From the NCBI GenBank assembly GCA_032622095.1, contig CP136062.1, forward strand, positions 39,310,918 to 39,374,917: a DNA stretch of 64,000 nucleotides. Direction: 5' to 3'. The notes under the pieces are model-generated. The model did no database searches and was not told where the DNA came from. It saw nothing but the letters and a program-made list of their open reading frames with translations. Shown one piece after another: positions 52,801 through 64,000 of the stretch; the first letter of the stretch is position 1; the number at the start of each line of letters is the position of its first letter. Source of the stretch: Siphonodentalium dalli (taxonomy: Eukaryota; Mollusca; Scaphopoda; Gadilida; Siphonodentaliidae). Position numbers and translations under genes: made by a program.

Positions 52801-55800
52801 CGGATATATATACGACGTACTGATGCTACTCGTGAAAGAATTTTGTAAATCGGGTGAGAAATGACCAAGTTATAACACATCGAAAAATGTACTAATAAAG
52901 TCCATGTGTAGAAAGTGCTTGTGCGCAGATCTTCTCCTAGACGAAGCGCAACAGCTGGATTTGCTCTATGTGAGCGTCTTAAACATAGACAGAAGACCAA
53001 ACCGGGAAATTTTGACAAAGGTCCGCTCAATTTTTTTCTGGGCTAGGGGAGGGGCAAAATATGTCAATTTTTGTTTGTCGCCGATTTGAACCAAAATGGT
53101 TGTGAAGTATCTGTAGGATGTACTAAGTATTATCGTGCGTGAATTTTGTGAATCGGTTGACAAATGTAGAAATGGTGGCCCTTTCCTTTTTTTCAAGTTT
53201 ACAGGGAAAGCACTATGAATTTATATTTCTTCAACCAATCGTGACGTGTTTGGTATCATTCGATGGGGAATTTTTAGTTCTTTTAAACGATTATTCATTT
53301 GCTGCATTATGTCGAATGAGTCCGGAGATATTCAAAAAAGTATGAACCAGAAAAATACATATTGGCCTACATAGTAAAATATCGGCGCAATACCTCACCA
53401 AAACCCTGGTAAATATTATAGGGGCATCAAATGCGAACACAATGCCGCAAAAATTAGCTCGATATCTCGAAAATTGGCCGATATATGGGGACTTTTCTAC
53501 ACGCGTCTTCAAATTTCGAGGCATGGGTGGGGGTCACACCAGAACGTTCCAACTGAACACAGAAATGTCAATAAACCATACTATCGACATTCCAATCAAT
53601 TCCGCGCGATTCCCTTATTATACTTCCATATTTTAATATGGAAGTATATTGTTATTCAATTTTTTATTTTTCTCTATTATTATTATTATTATTTATTATT
53701 CTTAATATATTTTAAAACCCTTATATCTCAGAAAGTTTAAAAGATAAAGCATTGAAATTTGGTAGGTATATGCACCATGCCAAGATGCGTCGTAATGAAA
53801 CATTTAGGTTTGTGTCCTAACTTGCTTACCAGAGTTATGGCCCTTAAACAAATATTTTGGAAAAAGTTTGTGCGCAGATCTTCTCCTATAAGAAGTCAGG
53901 CAGCTGAATTCGGTTCTCGTGATCGTGTTAACTAACGAAAGGGCACGAATCAGGGAAATTTTCACCAAGGTCCGAAAACAATTTGTCGACCTGGGGAGGG
54001 GTGCAAAATTTGTCAATTTTTTTCTTGTCACCGATCCCAGCCATTTTTACTGTCGGATATATATACGACGTACTGATGCTACTCGTGAAAGAATTTTGTA
54101 AATCGGGTGAGAAATGACCAAGTTATAACACATCGAAAAATGTACTAATAAAGTCCATGTGTAGAAAGTGCTTGTGCGCAGATCTTCTCCTAGACGAAGC
54201 GCAACAGCTGGATTTGCTCTATGTGAGCGTCTTAAACATAGACAGAAGACCAAACCGGGAAATTTTGACAAAGGTCCGCTCAATTTTTTTCTGGGCTAGG
54301 GGAGGGGCAAAATATGTCAATTTTTGTTTGTCGCCGATTTGAACCAAAATGGTTGTGAAGTATCTGTAGGATGTACTAAGTATTATCGTGCGTGAATTTT
54401 GTGAATCGGTTGACAAATGTAGAAATGGTGGCCCTTTCCTTTTTTTCAAGTTTACAGGGAAAGCACTATGAATTTATATTTCTTCAACCAATCGTGACGT
54501 GTTTGGTATCATTCGATGGGGAATTTTTAGTTCTTTTAAACGATTATTCATTTGCTGCATTATGTCGAATGAGTCCGGAGATATTCAAAAAAGTATGAAC
54601 CAGAAAAATACATATTGGCCTACATAGTAAAATATCGGCGCAATACCTCACCAAAACCCTGGTAAATATTATAGGGGCATCAAATGCGAACACAATGCCG
54701 CAAAAATTAGCTCGATATCTCGAAAATTGGCCGATATATGGGGACTTTTCTACACGCGTCTTCAAATTTCGAGGCATGGGTGGGGGTCACACCAGAACGT
54801 TCCAACTGAACACAGAAATGTCAATAAACCATACTATCGACATTCCAATCAATTCCGCGCGATTCCCTTATTATACTTCCATATTTTAATATGGAAGTAT
54901 ATTGTTATTCAATTTTTTATTTTTCTCTATTATTATTATTATTATTTATTATTCTTAATATATTTTAAAACCCTTATATCTCAGAAAGTTTAAAAGATAA
55001 AGCATTGAAATTTGGTAGGTATATGCACCATGCCAAGATGCGTCGTAATGAAACATTTAGGTTTGTGTCCTAACTTGCTTACCAGAGTTATGGCCCTTAA
55101 ACAAATATTTTGGAAAAAGTTTGTGCGCAGATCTTCTCCTATAAGAAGTCAGGCAGCTGAATTCGGTTCTCGTGATCGTGTTAACTAACGAAAGGACACG
55201 AATCAGGGAAATTTTCACCAAGGTCCGAAAACAATTTGTCGACCTGGGGAGGGGTGCAAAATTTGTCAATTTTTTTCTTGTCACCGATCCCAGCCATTTT
55301 TACTGTCGGATATATATACGACGTACTGATGCTACTCGTGAAAGAATTTTGTAAATCGGGTGAGAAATGACCAAGTTATAACACATCGAAAAATGTACTA
55401 ATAAAGTCCATGTGTAGAAAGTGCTTGTGCGCAGATCTTCTCCTAGACGAAGCGCAACAGCTGGATTTGCTCTATGTGAGCGTCTTAAACATAGACAGAA
55501 GACCAAACCGGGAAATTTTGACAAAGGTCCGCTCAATTTTTTTCTGGGCTAGGGGAGGGGCAAAATATGTCAATTTTTGTTTGTCGCCGATTTGAACCAA
55601 AATGGTTGTGAAGTATCTGTAGGATGTACTAAGTATTATCGTGCGTGAATTTTGTGAATCGGTTGACAAATGTAGAAATGGTGGCCCTTTCCTTTTTTTC
55701 AAGTTTACAGGGAAAGCACTATGAATTTATATTTCTTCAACCAATCGTGACGTGTTTGGTATCATTCGATGGGGAATTTTTAGTTCTTTTAAACGATTAT

Positions 55801-56760
55801 TCATTTGCTGCATTATGTCGAATGAGTCCGGAGATATTCAAAAAAGTATGAACCAGAAAAATACATATTGGCCTACATAGTAAAATATCGGCGCAATACC
55901 TCACCAAAACCCTGGTAAATATTATAGGGGCATCAAATGCGAACACAATGCCGCAAAAATTAGCTCGATATCTCGAAAATTGGCCGATATATGGGGACTT
56001 TTCTACACGCGTCTTCAAATTTCGAGGCATGGGTGGGGGTCACACCAGAACGTTCCAACTGAACACAGAAATGTCAATAAACCATACTATCGACATTCCA
56101 ATCAATTCCGCGCGATTCCCTTATTATACTTCCATATTTTAATATGGAAGTATATTGTTATTCAATTTTTTATTTTTCTCTATTATTATTATTATTATTT
56201 ATTATTCTTAATATATTTTAAAACCCTTATATCTCAGAAAGTTTAAAAGATAAAGCATTGAAATTTGGTAGGTATATGCACCATGCCAAGATGCGTCGTA
56301 ATGAAACATTTAGGTTTGTGTCCTAACTTGCTTACCAGAGTTATGGCCCTTAAACAAATATTTTGGAAAAAGTTTGTGCGCAGATCTTCTCCTATAAGAA
56401 GTCAGGCAGCTGAATTCGGTTCTCGTGATCGTGTTAACTAACGAAAGGGTACGAATCAGGGAAATTTTCACCAAGGTCCGAAAACAATTTGTCGACCTGG
56501 GGAGGGGTGCAAAATTTGTCAATTTTTTTCTTGTCACCGATCCCAGCCATTTTTACTGTCGGATATATATACGACGTACTGATGCTACTCGTGAAAGAAT
56601 TTTGTAAATCGGGTGAGAAATGACCAAGTTATAACACATCGAAAAATGTACTAATAAAGTCCATGTGTAGAAAGTGCTTGTGCGCAGATCTTCTCCTAGA
56701 CGAAGCGCAACAGCTGGATTTGCTCTATGTGAGCGTCTTAAACATAGACAGAAGACCAAA
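49858..56760. repeat. 1253-bp satellite, five full copies plus one half copy
   Basis: Units start at 49858, 51111, 52364, 53617, 54870 and 56123; the last is cut at 56760. Each begins with the palindrome ACTTCCATATTTTAATATGG-AAGT. Copies are almost identical; I noticed single-base differences only at about 50200, 55195 and 56450. Inside each unit, two related blocks of about 300 bp start at GTGCGCAGATCTTCTCCTA, so the unit itself arose by an older duplication. Recurring short frames (60-88 codons) are the same in every copy, and none resembles a protein. Confidence 0.97.
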
Positions 56761-58860
56761 AAAATGATTTCAAAAATTGCATCAATGACCACTGGCGATA
56801 TATTTCAACATCCATTCCTGTTCGGCGCAATGCGTTAATTTTTATGTTGGCTAACGGGTAATCACTCTAAACAATGTCGGCTGTCTGTGTTGTCAATCAG
56901 CCGTGATTCTGCAGTTTTATCATGATGCGGCTAAAAATGACATATATTGAGACCAAAAACGGTCGAAATTCATTAGTTTTAGAATAGTAGTTTTGTTTTC
57001 ACTTTTTTTAAAACCCCCATTTTTTACAAAAATAATTCTCGACTTTGACATTTGAGAATTAACAGAACTGTGGTGTCCGGCGTATAGTGTTATAACACTT
57101 CTCAGCATGGACCACGTTTTCATAAAGCACAATCCGTCTTATGCGCGGACTTTCGCTTGCAGTTCTCAATTCAATTGAAACTATTTTCTATCCGTTCACG
57201 CGCCCGTAAACCATTTTAATATATGATATATTCAAATTGAATGAATGGGAGTCAGCGTGTCCCGTCCGACGCCCCAACCTTGCCACCCCTTAGTCGCTAA
57301 TTTTGGTATCATAATTTCGGAACGTGACACTTTGCGGTTTGGTATTGGTTCACCATCTGACATAGTGCATACTTTTGTTGAATTCAGATCTGACCATTTA
57401 AAAATTGTCTCTTTATCATCTGTATGTGTCACGAGTGAAAATATATGACTTTATTGTCCGACTGTTAAGACCGCCGATTGCATATTTCGCATTAATTGGA
57501 CGAGACGTAATGTAAAGTCTTATAACTTACGAATAGGCGACAACGTCGACGTCGTACATTCGTTCGCTACTCGGAAAATATACAATAAATGCCTTAAAGC
57601 GCCGACTAATTCACCACCTGCGGGTATACAAGAATATGAATCACACCAAAATTAAGCGAATTGCATATGGAATGTGCAGGTATAAGCTGCCATGCATATA
57701 TCATTTCCAGAATGCTACCATTTCATGACAATCTATTTGTTAAAATACGGCACCTTAAACTGTTGGGAACATCGCGATATAGGCAAGCGAGCAAAGAGAG
57801 TTTAATGTGATCATACCATACGCTATTTCGCTGTTCCGAAATGGGTGGTCGATCAATGTAGCATAATTACATTGAACGACATATATAAGTATGTTTTTGT
57901 GTGAATAACGATTGTTAACTTGGTATCATGAACTTATGCATGACTGTGAAGACTTGCAATAACATATTAAATGGTAAAATACGCGCATTCATATCCGTAT
58001 ATTCTCAAAAATATCCGTCTATTTTACAAGCTCGACATGCTATATTTGTTTATGGTATACCAGGGGGGGGGGGGGTGAAAACAAAAATTCCGGCACGTAT
58101 GCCGGGGTGGGTGGGTGATCAAATCCACCAACAAGCAATTTTTTCCGCAACTAAAAAAAATTATTTCCTGCTTGTTTTTTAGTGTTTTAGCAACTGTAAA
58201 CTGACTGCAGGCAGTTATCGTGTTGTATTTTGTTGCAAATTTTTAAATCCAAGATGGCCGCTGGCAGCCATGTTTTTTTGGCCGAATGACCTCAAAAGGA
58301 CTCATTCCTATTTACATGTCCATGTCAACATCCATGATAAATAGTATGCACAGAAATTCGTATACAGCTGTTTACAGTGAATTCCCCCCCGCAAATCTCT
58401 GTTTTAGTGTTAAAGGGGGGGGTGGGTGTCAAAAAATGGTCGGAAAAAACTGCCGAAAACGGAAAAAAAAATTGCGAAGGGGGTGGGTGGGTACAAAAAA
58501 TGATCGAAAGGGAAAAAATGCCATACGTGCCTGAAATTTTTGTCCGACCCCCCCCCCCCCCCTGGGTATACTACCGTTTCAACACATCGGCTATTTATCA
58601 TTTTGCTGGTGAGAAGGCGTATGTTCAGTTTGGTGCTATTTATGTACACAGAAAAGGCACCATTACTCGGGAAAGCAACATACCGAAATGCATATAGATG
58701 TACGCGAATCATGTTACGTTCTCACACAATGCAGCTTTCCCAAATCCGCGCTCTTTAAAATAGAATTGGCTGCATGACTGGCCTACTTCTGATGGCACAG
58801 TGTGTTGCGCACCTGTCCGATTAAGTCGCTTTGAACCAAAAATGTATACAAAATTCGCAC
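56761..58860. other. No gene seen
   Basis: Sequence after the satellite break contains G runs (58063-58074, 58416-58424) and a C run (58550-58562). Frames on either strand, including those with Pro/Gly runs, are by-products of these. No RNA gene recognised. Confidence 0.35.
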
Positions 58861-58879
58861 AAGCTGTGGAAAAGTTCGC

Positions 58880-58925
58880 GATCTTGGACAGTCAGTACAA
58901 TCGGTTGGACAGTCAGTACAATCGG
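58880..58925. repeat. 21-bp tandem duplication
   Basis: TTGGACAGTCAGTACAATCGG is present twice in a row. Confidence 0.95.
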
Positions 58926-59760
58926 TATAAACGTTTGTAATGACATAACGTGTCTTAAAAGCATTACCTGTTATGCTATTTTGATATGTTTCTAAATTAT
59001 ATTTAATGCTTGATTCCTGATACACATATATAGTGACATTTCAGTGATCTTTCTAGAGCGTTCCCGCGCATGATAGAACTTCAAATAAAACATATTCGCC
59101 TTTGTCCCATTCTGGTGATTTGGGCTCGTTTTTAGCATGTTACTAATTTTATAATAAGGCGTAATCAAGACATGTGTTATCAGTTGTGTGAGTGATTGCC
59201 ATTCGCGCATAATTATTTCATAAATAAATATATCCGCTGCACGTAGATATAACCGTCACTTATAGTACTGGCCGTTGAAATCACTGACCCGACAAACTGA
59301 TAAACCAAGACTTAACACTTGGCAAATTACAGATCGGCATTGATTTAAAACTTCGCACTTCATTGTGGACAGACTATAACTATCCGTATATTTCACGAGA
59401 ATATACCATCCCATAGCAGTTATAATTTTTAACATCTCAAGTCTTTAATTTGGAATATAGGCACAAGAGATAGACACATGTGTGCATGTGGAACCCGTGC
59501 ATGTTCTTTATTCCCGTTGCCAATTAAATATATATATTGTACACATGTGGGTATGTATACTAATAAAACCGAACTGTGTGTGTGTTCATTTGTTTGTCGG
59601 TCTGACCTGCTATTGGTGCCCAACCGGTTGGATCATGACAAACTAAAATTGGAACACTTGGTGAATTGTCACGTGGAGTGTCATGGGATAGGTGCATCTG
59701 ACGTCGTGTGATTTAATTTGGAATTCATGAATAATTTAATAACATGCTTACATCTATATC
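58926..59760. other. No gene seen
   Basis: AT-rich sequence with short unrecognised frames only. Confidence 0.3.
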
Positions 59761-59934
59761 TACAGTATGCCCTAAGTAATCGACTCCTTAAACATGGAAG
59801 AATTATGGGTAATATTTCAGGATTTAGCGGGAAATATAGCCTGCTGACATTCATCCGAAAGCTCTCCTGAATCCCGAAAAGTTACCCATAATTCTGCTGT
59901 GTTTAAGGGGTCGATTACATAGGGCATTACTGTA
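59761..59934. mobile_element. Small TA-flanked MITE
   Basis: CAGTATGCCCTAAGTAATCG pairs with CGATTACATAGGGCATTACTG. The inverted match continues through CTTAAACA-G-AGAATTATGGGT to about 55 bases per arm. TA flanks both ends. A CAGT start with TA target suits Tc1/mariner-type mobilisation. Confidence 0.82.
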
Positions 59935-61655
59935 TATCTGCGAATTTATGTCTGTCTGCCTGTGTCTGTCTTCTACAGAAATTACAGGAGACCATCTAGA
60001 TGATACCAAAGGGTCTACTAGGGGTCACTTTTACGAGAAATATAATTTCAAAAGTAGCCTCATTCTTAATCTTTTATTTTTGCGAACTGATGTGTTTATG
60101 ATAAACATGTATCATAATATAAGGTCTGAAGTATGCATGGGTGTAACTAAATAAATACTTCAATAGTTGTGGAACGGATTAATCGAGATAAACAAAATTA
60201 CGATCGAAAAGGTGAGCCACTACTTATATTCCATGACTTTTTAAAGTTATAGATATAGTTAGAATTATTGTGGTTATGGTTACGGCTAGAGCATGATTAT
60301 GCTTATAGAAACATTTAGTATTGGGACATGGTACGGGTTGCCGATAGGTATGGTTATCTTAAGATTTGGGTTATGGGAAAGGTAATGATTGAGAGGGGAT
60401 TTGGATTGGAATATATATGATAATTATATGGAAGTATCAAACTTCCAATAGGAAGTTTAAAAATTCTAGTTACCATTGTGTTTGCATCTTTCATAGAGCA
60501 CAAGATACAAGACACAACATTGTATTGCAATAATACCTCAATGGGCAGTTGCAAACATATAACATATAATATAAAACATATATGTACGATAATAGCATGA
60601 ATTAAACAAAAACCCGACTCAGTCAAAATTTATATTCAGTATACTCACTCACAAGTTGTTCTTATAAAGGAATTAGTCTCTCAAAACAAAACAAAATTAT
60701 CGTCATAATACTAATAATATATGTCTAACAGACCCATTTCGCCAAGAAAATTCAAAATCGAGCAGATAGTATTTATATTATTATGATATTAAAAAAATCG
60801 CGGAAATATCCGAAGTCAGTCAAGTGAGTGCGATCACATGATCATAACACGGTCACATGACCGATCATGTGCATCGACGCTTACCGATGACAGCGGTGGG
60901 TGGAGCTTGAAATAATTCCGCCAATCGCGTAACGAGTTGATAAATTACGCTAGATAATTACAGAAGCCTTTACGATAAATAGCGATCACGGAATAAAACT
61001 GTTTGAATGTGCTGAATTATGAACTGGCTTTGCTAGTATGTGGATTATATAACGAATAATGATGGCTAAAATGCACTTTGATGCGATAAAAGTTATTTGA
61101 AATGAGATTAATTTATGCAGAAATGCAATGAGCGAGCGGAATTTCGTGCGAAACTAATTTAACTGTTTCTGAAAGAATACAAGTTAAGCCATATACCGGT
61201 ACTTCATTCTTCGTTGTATGGTACCAATTTCGGAAGCTAGTTTACACATTAGTGTCATCCAGTTGTGCGCTATATGCGTACAATTAAATACAAATGGGTG
61301 TGATTAAAAAGGTGGTAGTTATTGTACTAGTACATGTATCATGATGGCTTAAATTCGTCATAATAATGTTTCTTCACACGAAACATTTTGTGTGGAGAAG
61401 TGCACGACTGTGAACAGTTTGCTAAAATCCTTCCAGTCAAGATCGATAAGTGAGTAAACAAAATAATTCACTCGAATACACAACAGACTGTTGAAACTAC
61501 AATAATTATTAGTTAGGCTGCAGTTTGGCATAACAACATTTTTTTTAATTGAAGGCTAGCCTGGCATTGTTTTTCAGTTTGTTGTTTGTTTTATTTTACG
61601 TTTTGACTTTCTAGAGAGGATTATTTTGAATTGTTAGCATAGAAAAACTCCAATG
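59935..61655. other. No gene seen
   Basis: AT-rich. Around 60832-60870 the words TCACATGA and GTCACATGACCGATCATGTG form small palindromes. No domain-bearing frame or RNA gene. Confidence 0.3.
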
Positions 61656-61845
61656 ATTGCCTCTAATAAAGAGCGTCCATGTTTTCGTCGCGGTGTAGAC
61701 AATAAAGAGCGTTCTCAATTATGAACGTGCTCTATTTCGATATGTCATGGGTTATTTTGTATTGTGACAATTAAATATAAAGAGCGTCCATGCTTCCGTC
61801 TCCCAAAAGCGGTAGACAATAAAGAGCGTTCTAAATTACGCACTG
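61656..61845. repeat. ~115-bp direct duplication
   Basis: TAAAGAGCGTCCATG-TTYCGTC, then GTAGACAATAAAGAGCGTTCT, occur at about 61668 and 61779. Confidence 0.85.
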
Positions 61846-63978
61846 TGTTGTCTTTTTGGAGGTACTAAATAATGGATCGCTAGCCCGCTCACAACTGAAC
61901 ACACAACATCTACTAGCCATCTTGGAATATGTGGAGATGACAGATACTCGGGATATTTATATCGAAATTAACACAACAAACAAACACAAAACAAATGCGC
62001 ATAAATAGAGTTAACATTATACAGCCCAGTGTTTATATAAATTTGGGCGCTTCTTATATATGTATGACCAGAGCGATAATGTTCGAATTCTTTCTATTCA
62101 CTTTGTGGCATTTTAGAGTGCAAACAAGTCCGCGACTGATACTGATGAATAGTCACTGAGTGAATACAAATCACCGAATGAATACGCGAGACAATCAAAG
62201 CACTAATTACTGCCATCTATTTACCAAAACAGACACGTGCCGGCATGTTAATTATTAATGGCTACAAAACAACAACCATTCTAGGGGCTATTAATTACTT
62301 TATTCACATAGTTATTATCTTCTATTCCAGATAATCGGCCAAAGTGTAACGTAATCTATACACCACACGCGCGCACACGACTCCGCATTTTAGTATCGGC
62401 TGACTTACGATTACGTCCTCGTAGTCTGCATAATAAACTCCGGCTCCGAATCTGTGTTTTTAATTCGCTCCCCACAAGTACGTCACTCGTAGTTTAGTCA
62501 CGGAAATCTCCGAATACCGGTGGTGGTATTATTTATTTATTTTACGGGTTATTTATTACGCGATCGGAATGGGACTTGGATCATCTTAATCACAACAGGG
62601 AGGGCTTTCCGATTGCGTTTTGTAGTTTCTAGAGCGAATAAGTCCTTTCTTATAAGTAGTATGCACTTGATCAAATCTGCCGTTTTTCAAAGAAGGACCG
62701 GATCATGTCGCATATGTTATATATGGTATCAATGTTCCTATTTTCTATTATATAATTAAATTTATTGTCTACTGTCATTCGGTTATATACTCGCCTATAT
62801 TGATGTGAAACAACCAATGCGAATGTTTTCGAACGCCGGATAATTCATATCAAAGTGTGATTCGGTCCTAACTGAGTTTGTCCTACAGACAGGATATATT
62901 ATATTCTTTATTTCTGACGGGGGCTGTTTGTGTATTCCCTTCTCAGTCTCAAGCTTGTGATTACTTACGCGTAACCTTGTGAAGAGAATTCTCGCGTCAA
63001 CTGATTTGGTATTGGTAATATACGGTTCCACCTCGTAATATGCTGAGCATATTATGCACTAATCCGTGGCTCAAATGCATTCATTTGTTGCATATATGCT
63101 TTTGAATATAAAAGGAGATGGTCCCATAAATGGCCGGATTTAGTGTACAGTACCGCGCTTTGATGATAATCGCTGAATGTGCCGATATCGGGTACCCTCA
63201 CTGCAGAATATATGCTCGATTATGATACGTCGCGCACAGATCTCAAAGATGATTTTTGATATGTTGATTATAATTGTGTACCACTCCTGGTCAAGTGATA
63301 TCGTTAATATGCTATGATGCGGTTTGATCCTGCTGAATTTCTATGATGATGTTAGGGCAAACTGATGCTGTTAAGAAAAAGTACCGTTATTTTGTTCTAA
63401 AGTTGTCATTTGTGTGGTGTTTGGCTAATCGAGGGATTTGGGAAAAAACCCGGGGAAAATTTTTGTTTCCGAAATATAAACATTTTACCTATTTATGGTC
63501 TCCGAATCAGTGACGTAGCTACATAATAATTGTTGTGGGGGTGTCAATCTTGAATTTACCAACTGCATCATCTTAAACCAGACACCAAACTCCTTGCTTC
63601 GCGAGTTTCCATTTGCACCCACGATTTGGACTGAAACTGTCCACCCGGCACCCAGGATTTCCAACTGTTGGCAATTCCCAAATTGAATAAGACTGGAACA
63701 TTTCCAAATGGTGTTCATTTCAGACAACAATTATTACTAGAGTTGAAAAAATATGTTACTGGAGGTGTAAATAAAACTATTCCTACTGATTGTTTGAACA
63801 TCAGACAATGAAAACATATTCAACATATACTTACCAAAGTTACCAAGTAATGATGTGTCAGGCATGAAATTTGCAAACTGTTTTGACCAAATTTGGCAGG
63901 GTGAGAACCAATTGCCATAACTGTCGCCAAGTTGCCCATCTTATACACCGACAATCTCTGGAGTCACGTCACATGGGT
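61846..63978. other. No gene seen
   Basis: No frame with a recognisable domain. The stretch at 62340-62520 is less AT-rich than its surroundings, which could mark a promoter of a gene outside or unseen, but I have no positive evidence. Confidence 0.3.
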
Positions 63979-64000
63979 TTGTAACGCGCTCCGCTGCCAG
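63979..64000. repeat. Edge of a dispersed repeat
   Basis: TTGTAACGCGCTCCGCT matches TTGTAACGTGCTCCGCT at 48435 with one difference. The window ends here, so its extent is unknown. Confidence 0.5.

Noticed and set aside
50045-56792. Recurring frames of 60-88 codons in the 1253-bp satellite
   Set aside because: They occur on both strands in every copy only because the DNA repeats. None has a recognisable domain or splice context.
58377-58712. Frames of about 100 codons with Pro/Gly runs
   Set aside because: They are produced by C and G homopolymers and have no domain or conserved pattern.

Overview
The window is repeat-rich metazoan nuclear DNA with spliceosomal introns (GT-AG) and no host gene that I can recognise. 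Polintons, a Gypsy retrotransposon, foldback elements, TTAA-type MITEs and many degenerate tandem repeats suggest an invertebrate, probably a mollusc. That assignment is an inference from repeat style, including the GGGAGATAACT-like motif, not from a diagnostic gene.

Layout. 1-4290 is a 47-bp minisatellite interrupted by a longer module of about 340 bp, giving a higher-order period near 1.9 kb. An old copy of that module at 4722-5630 has two MITEs nested in it (4851-5168 and 5204-5617), and its intact sister copies show the empty sites. 7135-13494 is a decayed Gypsy-type LTR retrotransposon on the minus strand: an extra upstream ORF, gag, protease, RT-RNase H and integrase, all with breaks. 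14600-19330 is mostly degenerate tandem repeats. A short Helitron-like element lies at 20743-21047 and a 45-bp tandem array at 21875-22432.

24203-38178 is a complete-length Polinton/Maverick of 13,976 bp with terminal inverted repeats and a perfect 6-bp target duplication (ATCATG). On the plus strand it carries a family-B DNA polymerase preceded by C2H2 zinc-finger exons. On the minus strand it carries an integrase, a packaging ATPase, a protein with two PC4-like domains, a two-helix membrane protein, a deoxynucleoside kinase and several small proteins. Polymerase, integrase, ATPase and kinase are all interrupted, and I found no capsid or protease gene, so this copy looks dead.

38561-39640 is a foldback element with about 0.5-kb arms. 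40181-49006 is bounded by inverted repeats (TAGTCAGGGAGCCAA) and holds a three-coding-exon gene that reads without a break through 1562 codons. The predicted protein has two N-terminal Cys/His modules, a central transposon-like region, a putative nuclease core (NHEEADTR, DTDV, HAVTGCDSTS) and a C-terminal CXC-type cysteine cluster. This is the best candidate here for a little-described autonomous DNA transposon. 49858-56760 is a near-identical satellite with a 1253-bp unit, five full copies and one half copy. 56761-64000 shows no gene, only a TA-type MITE and a few short duplications.
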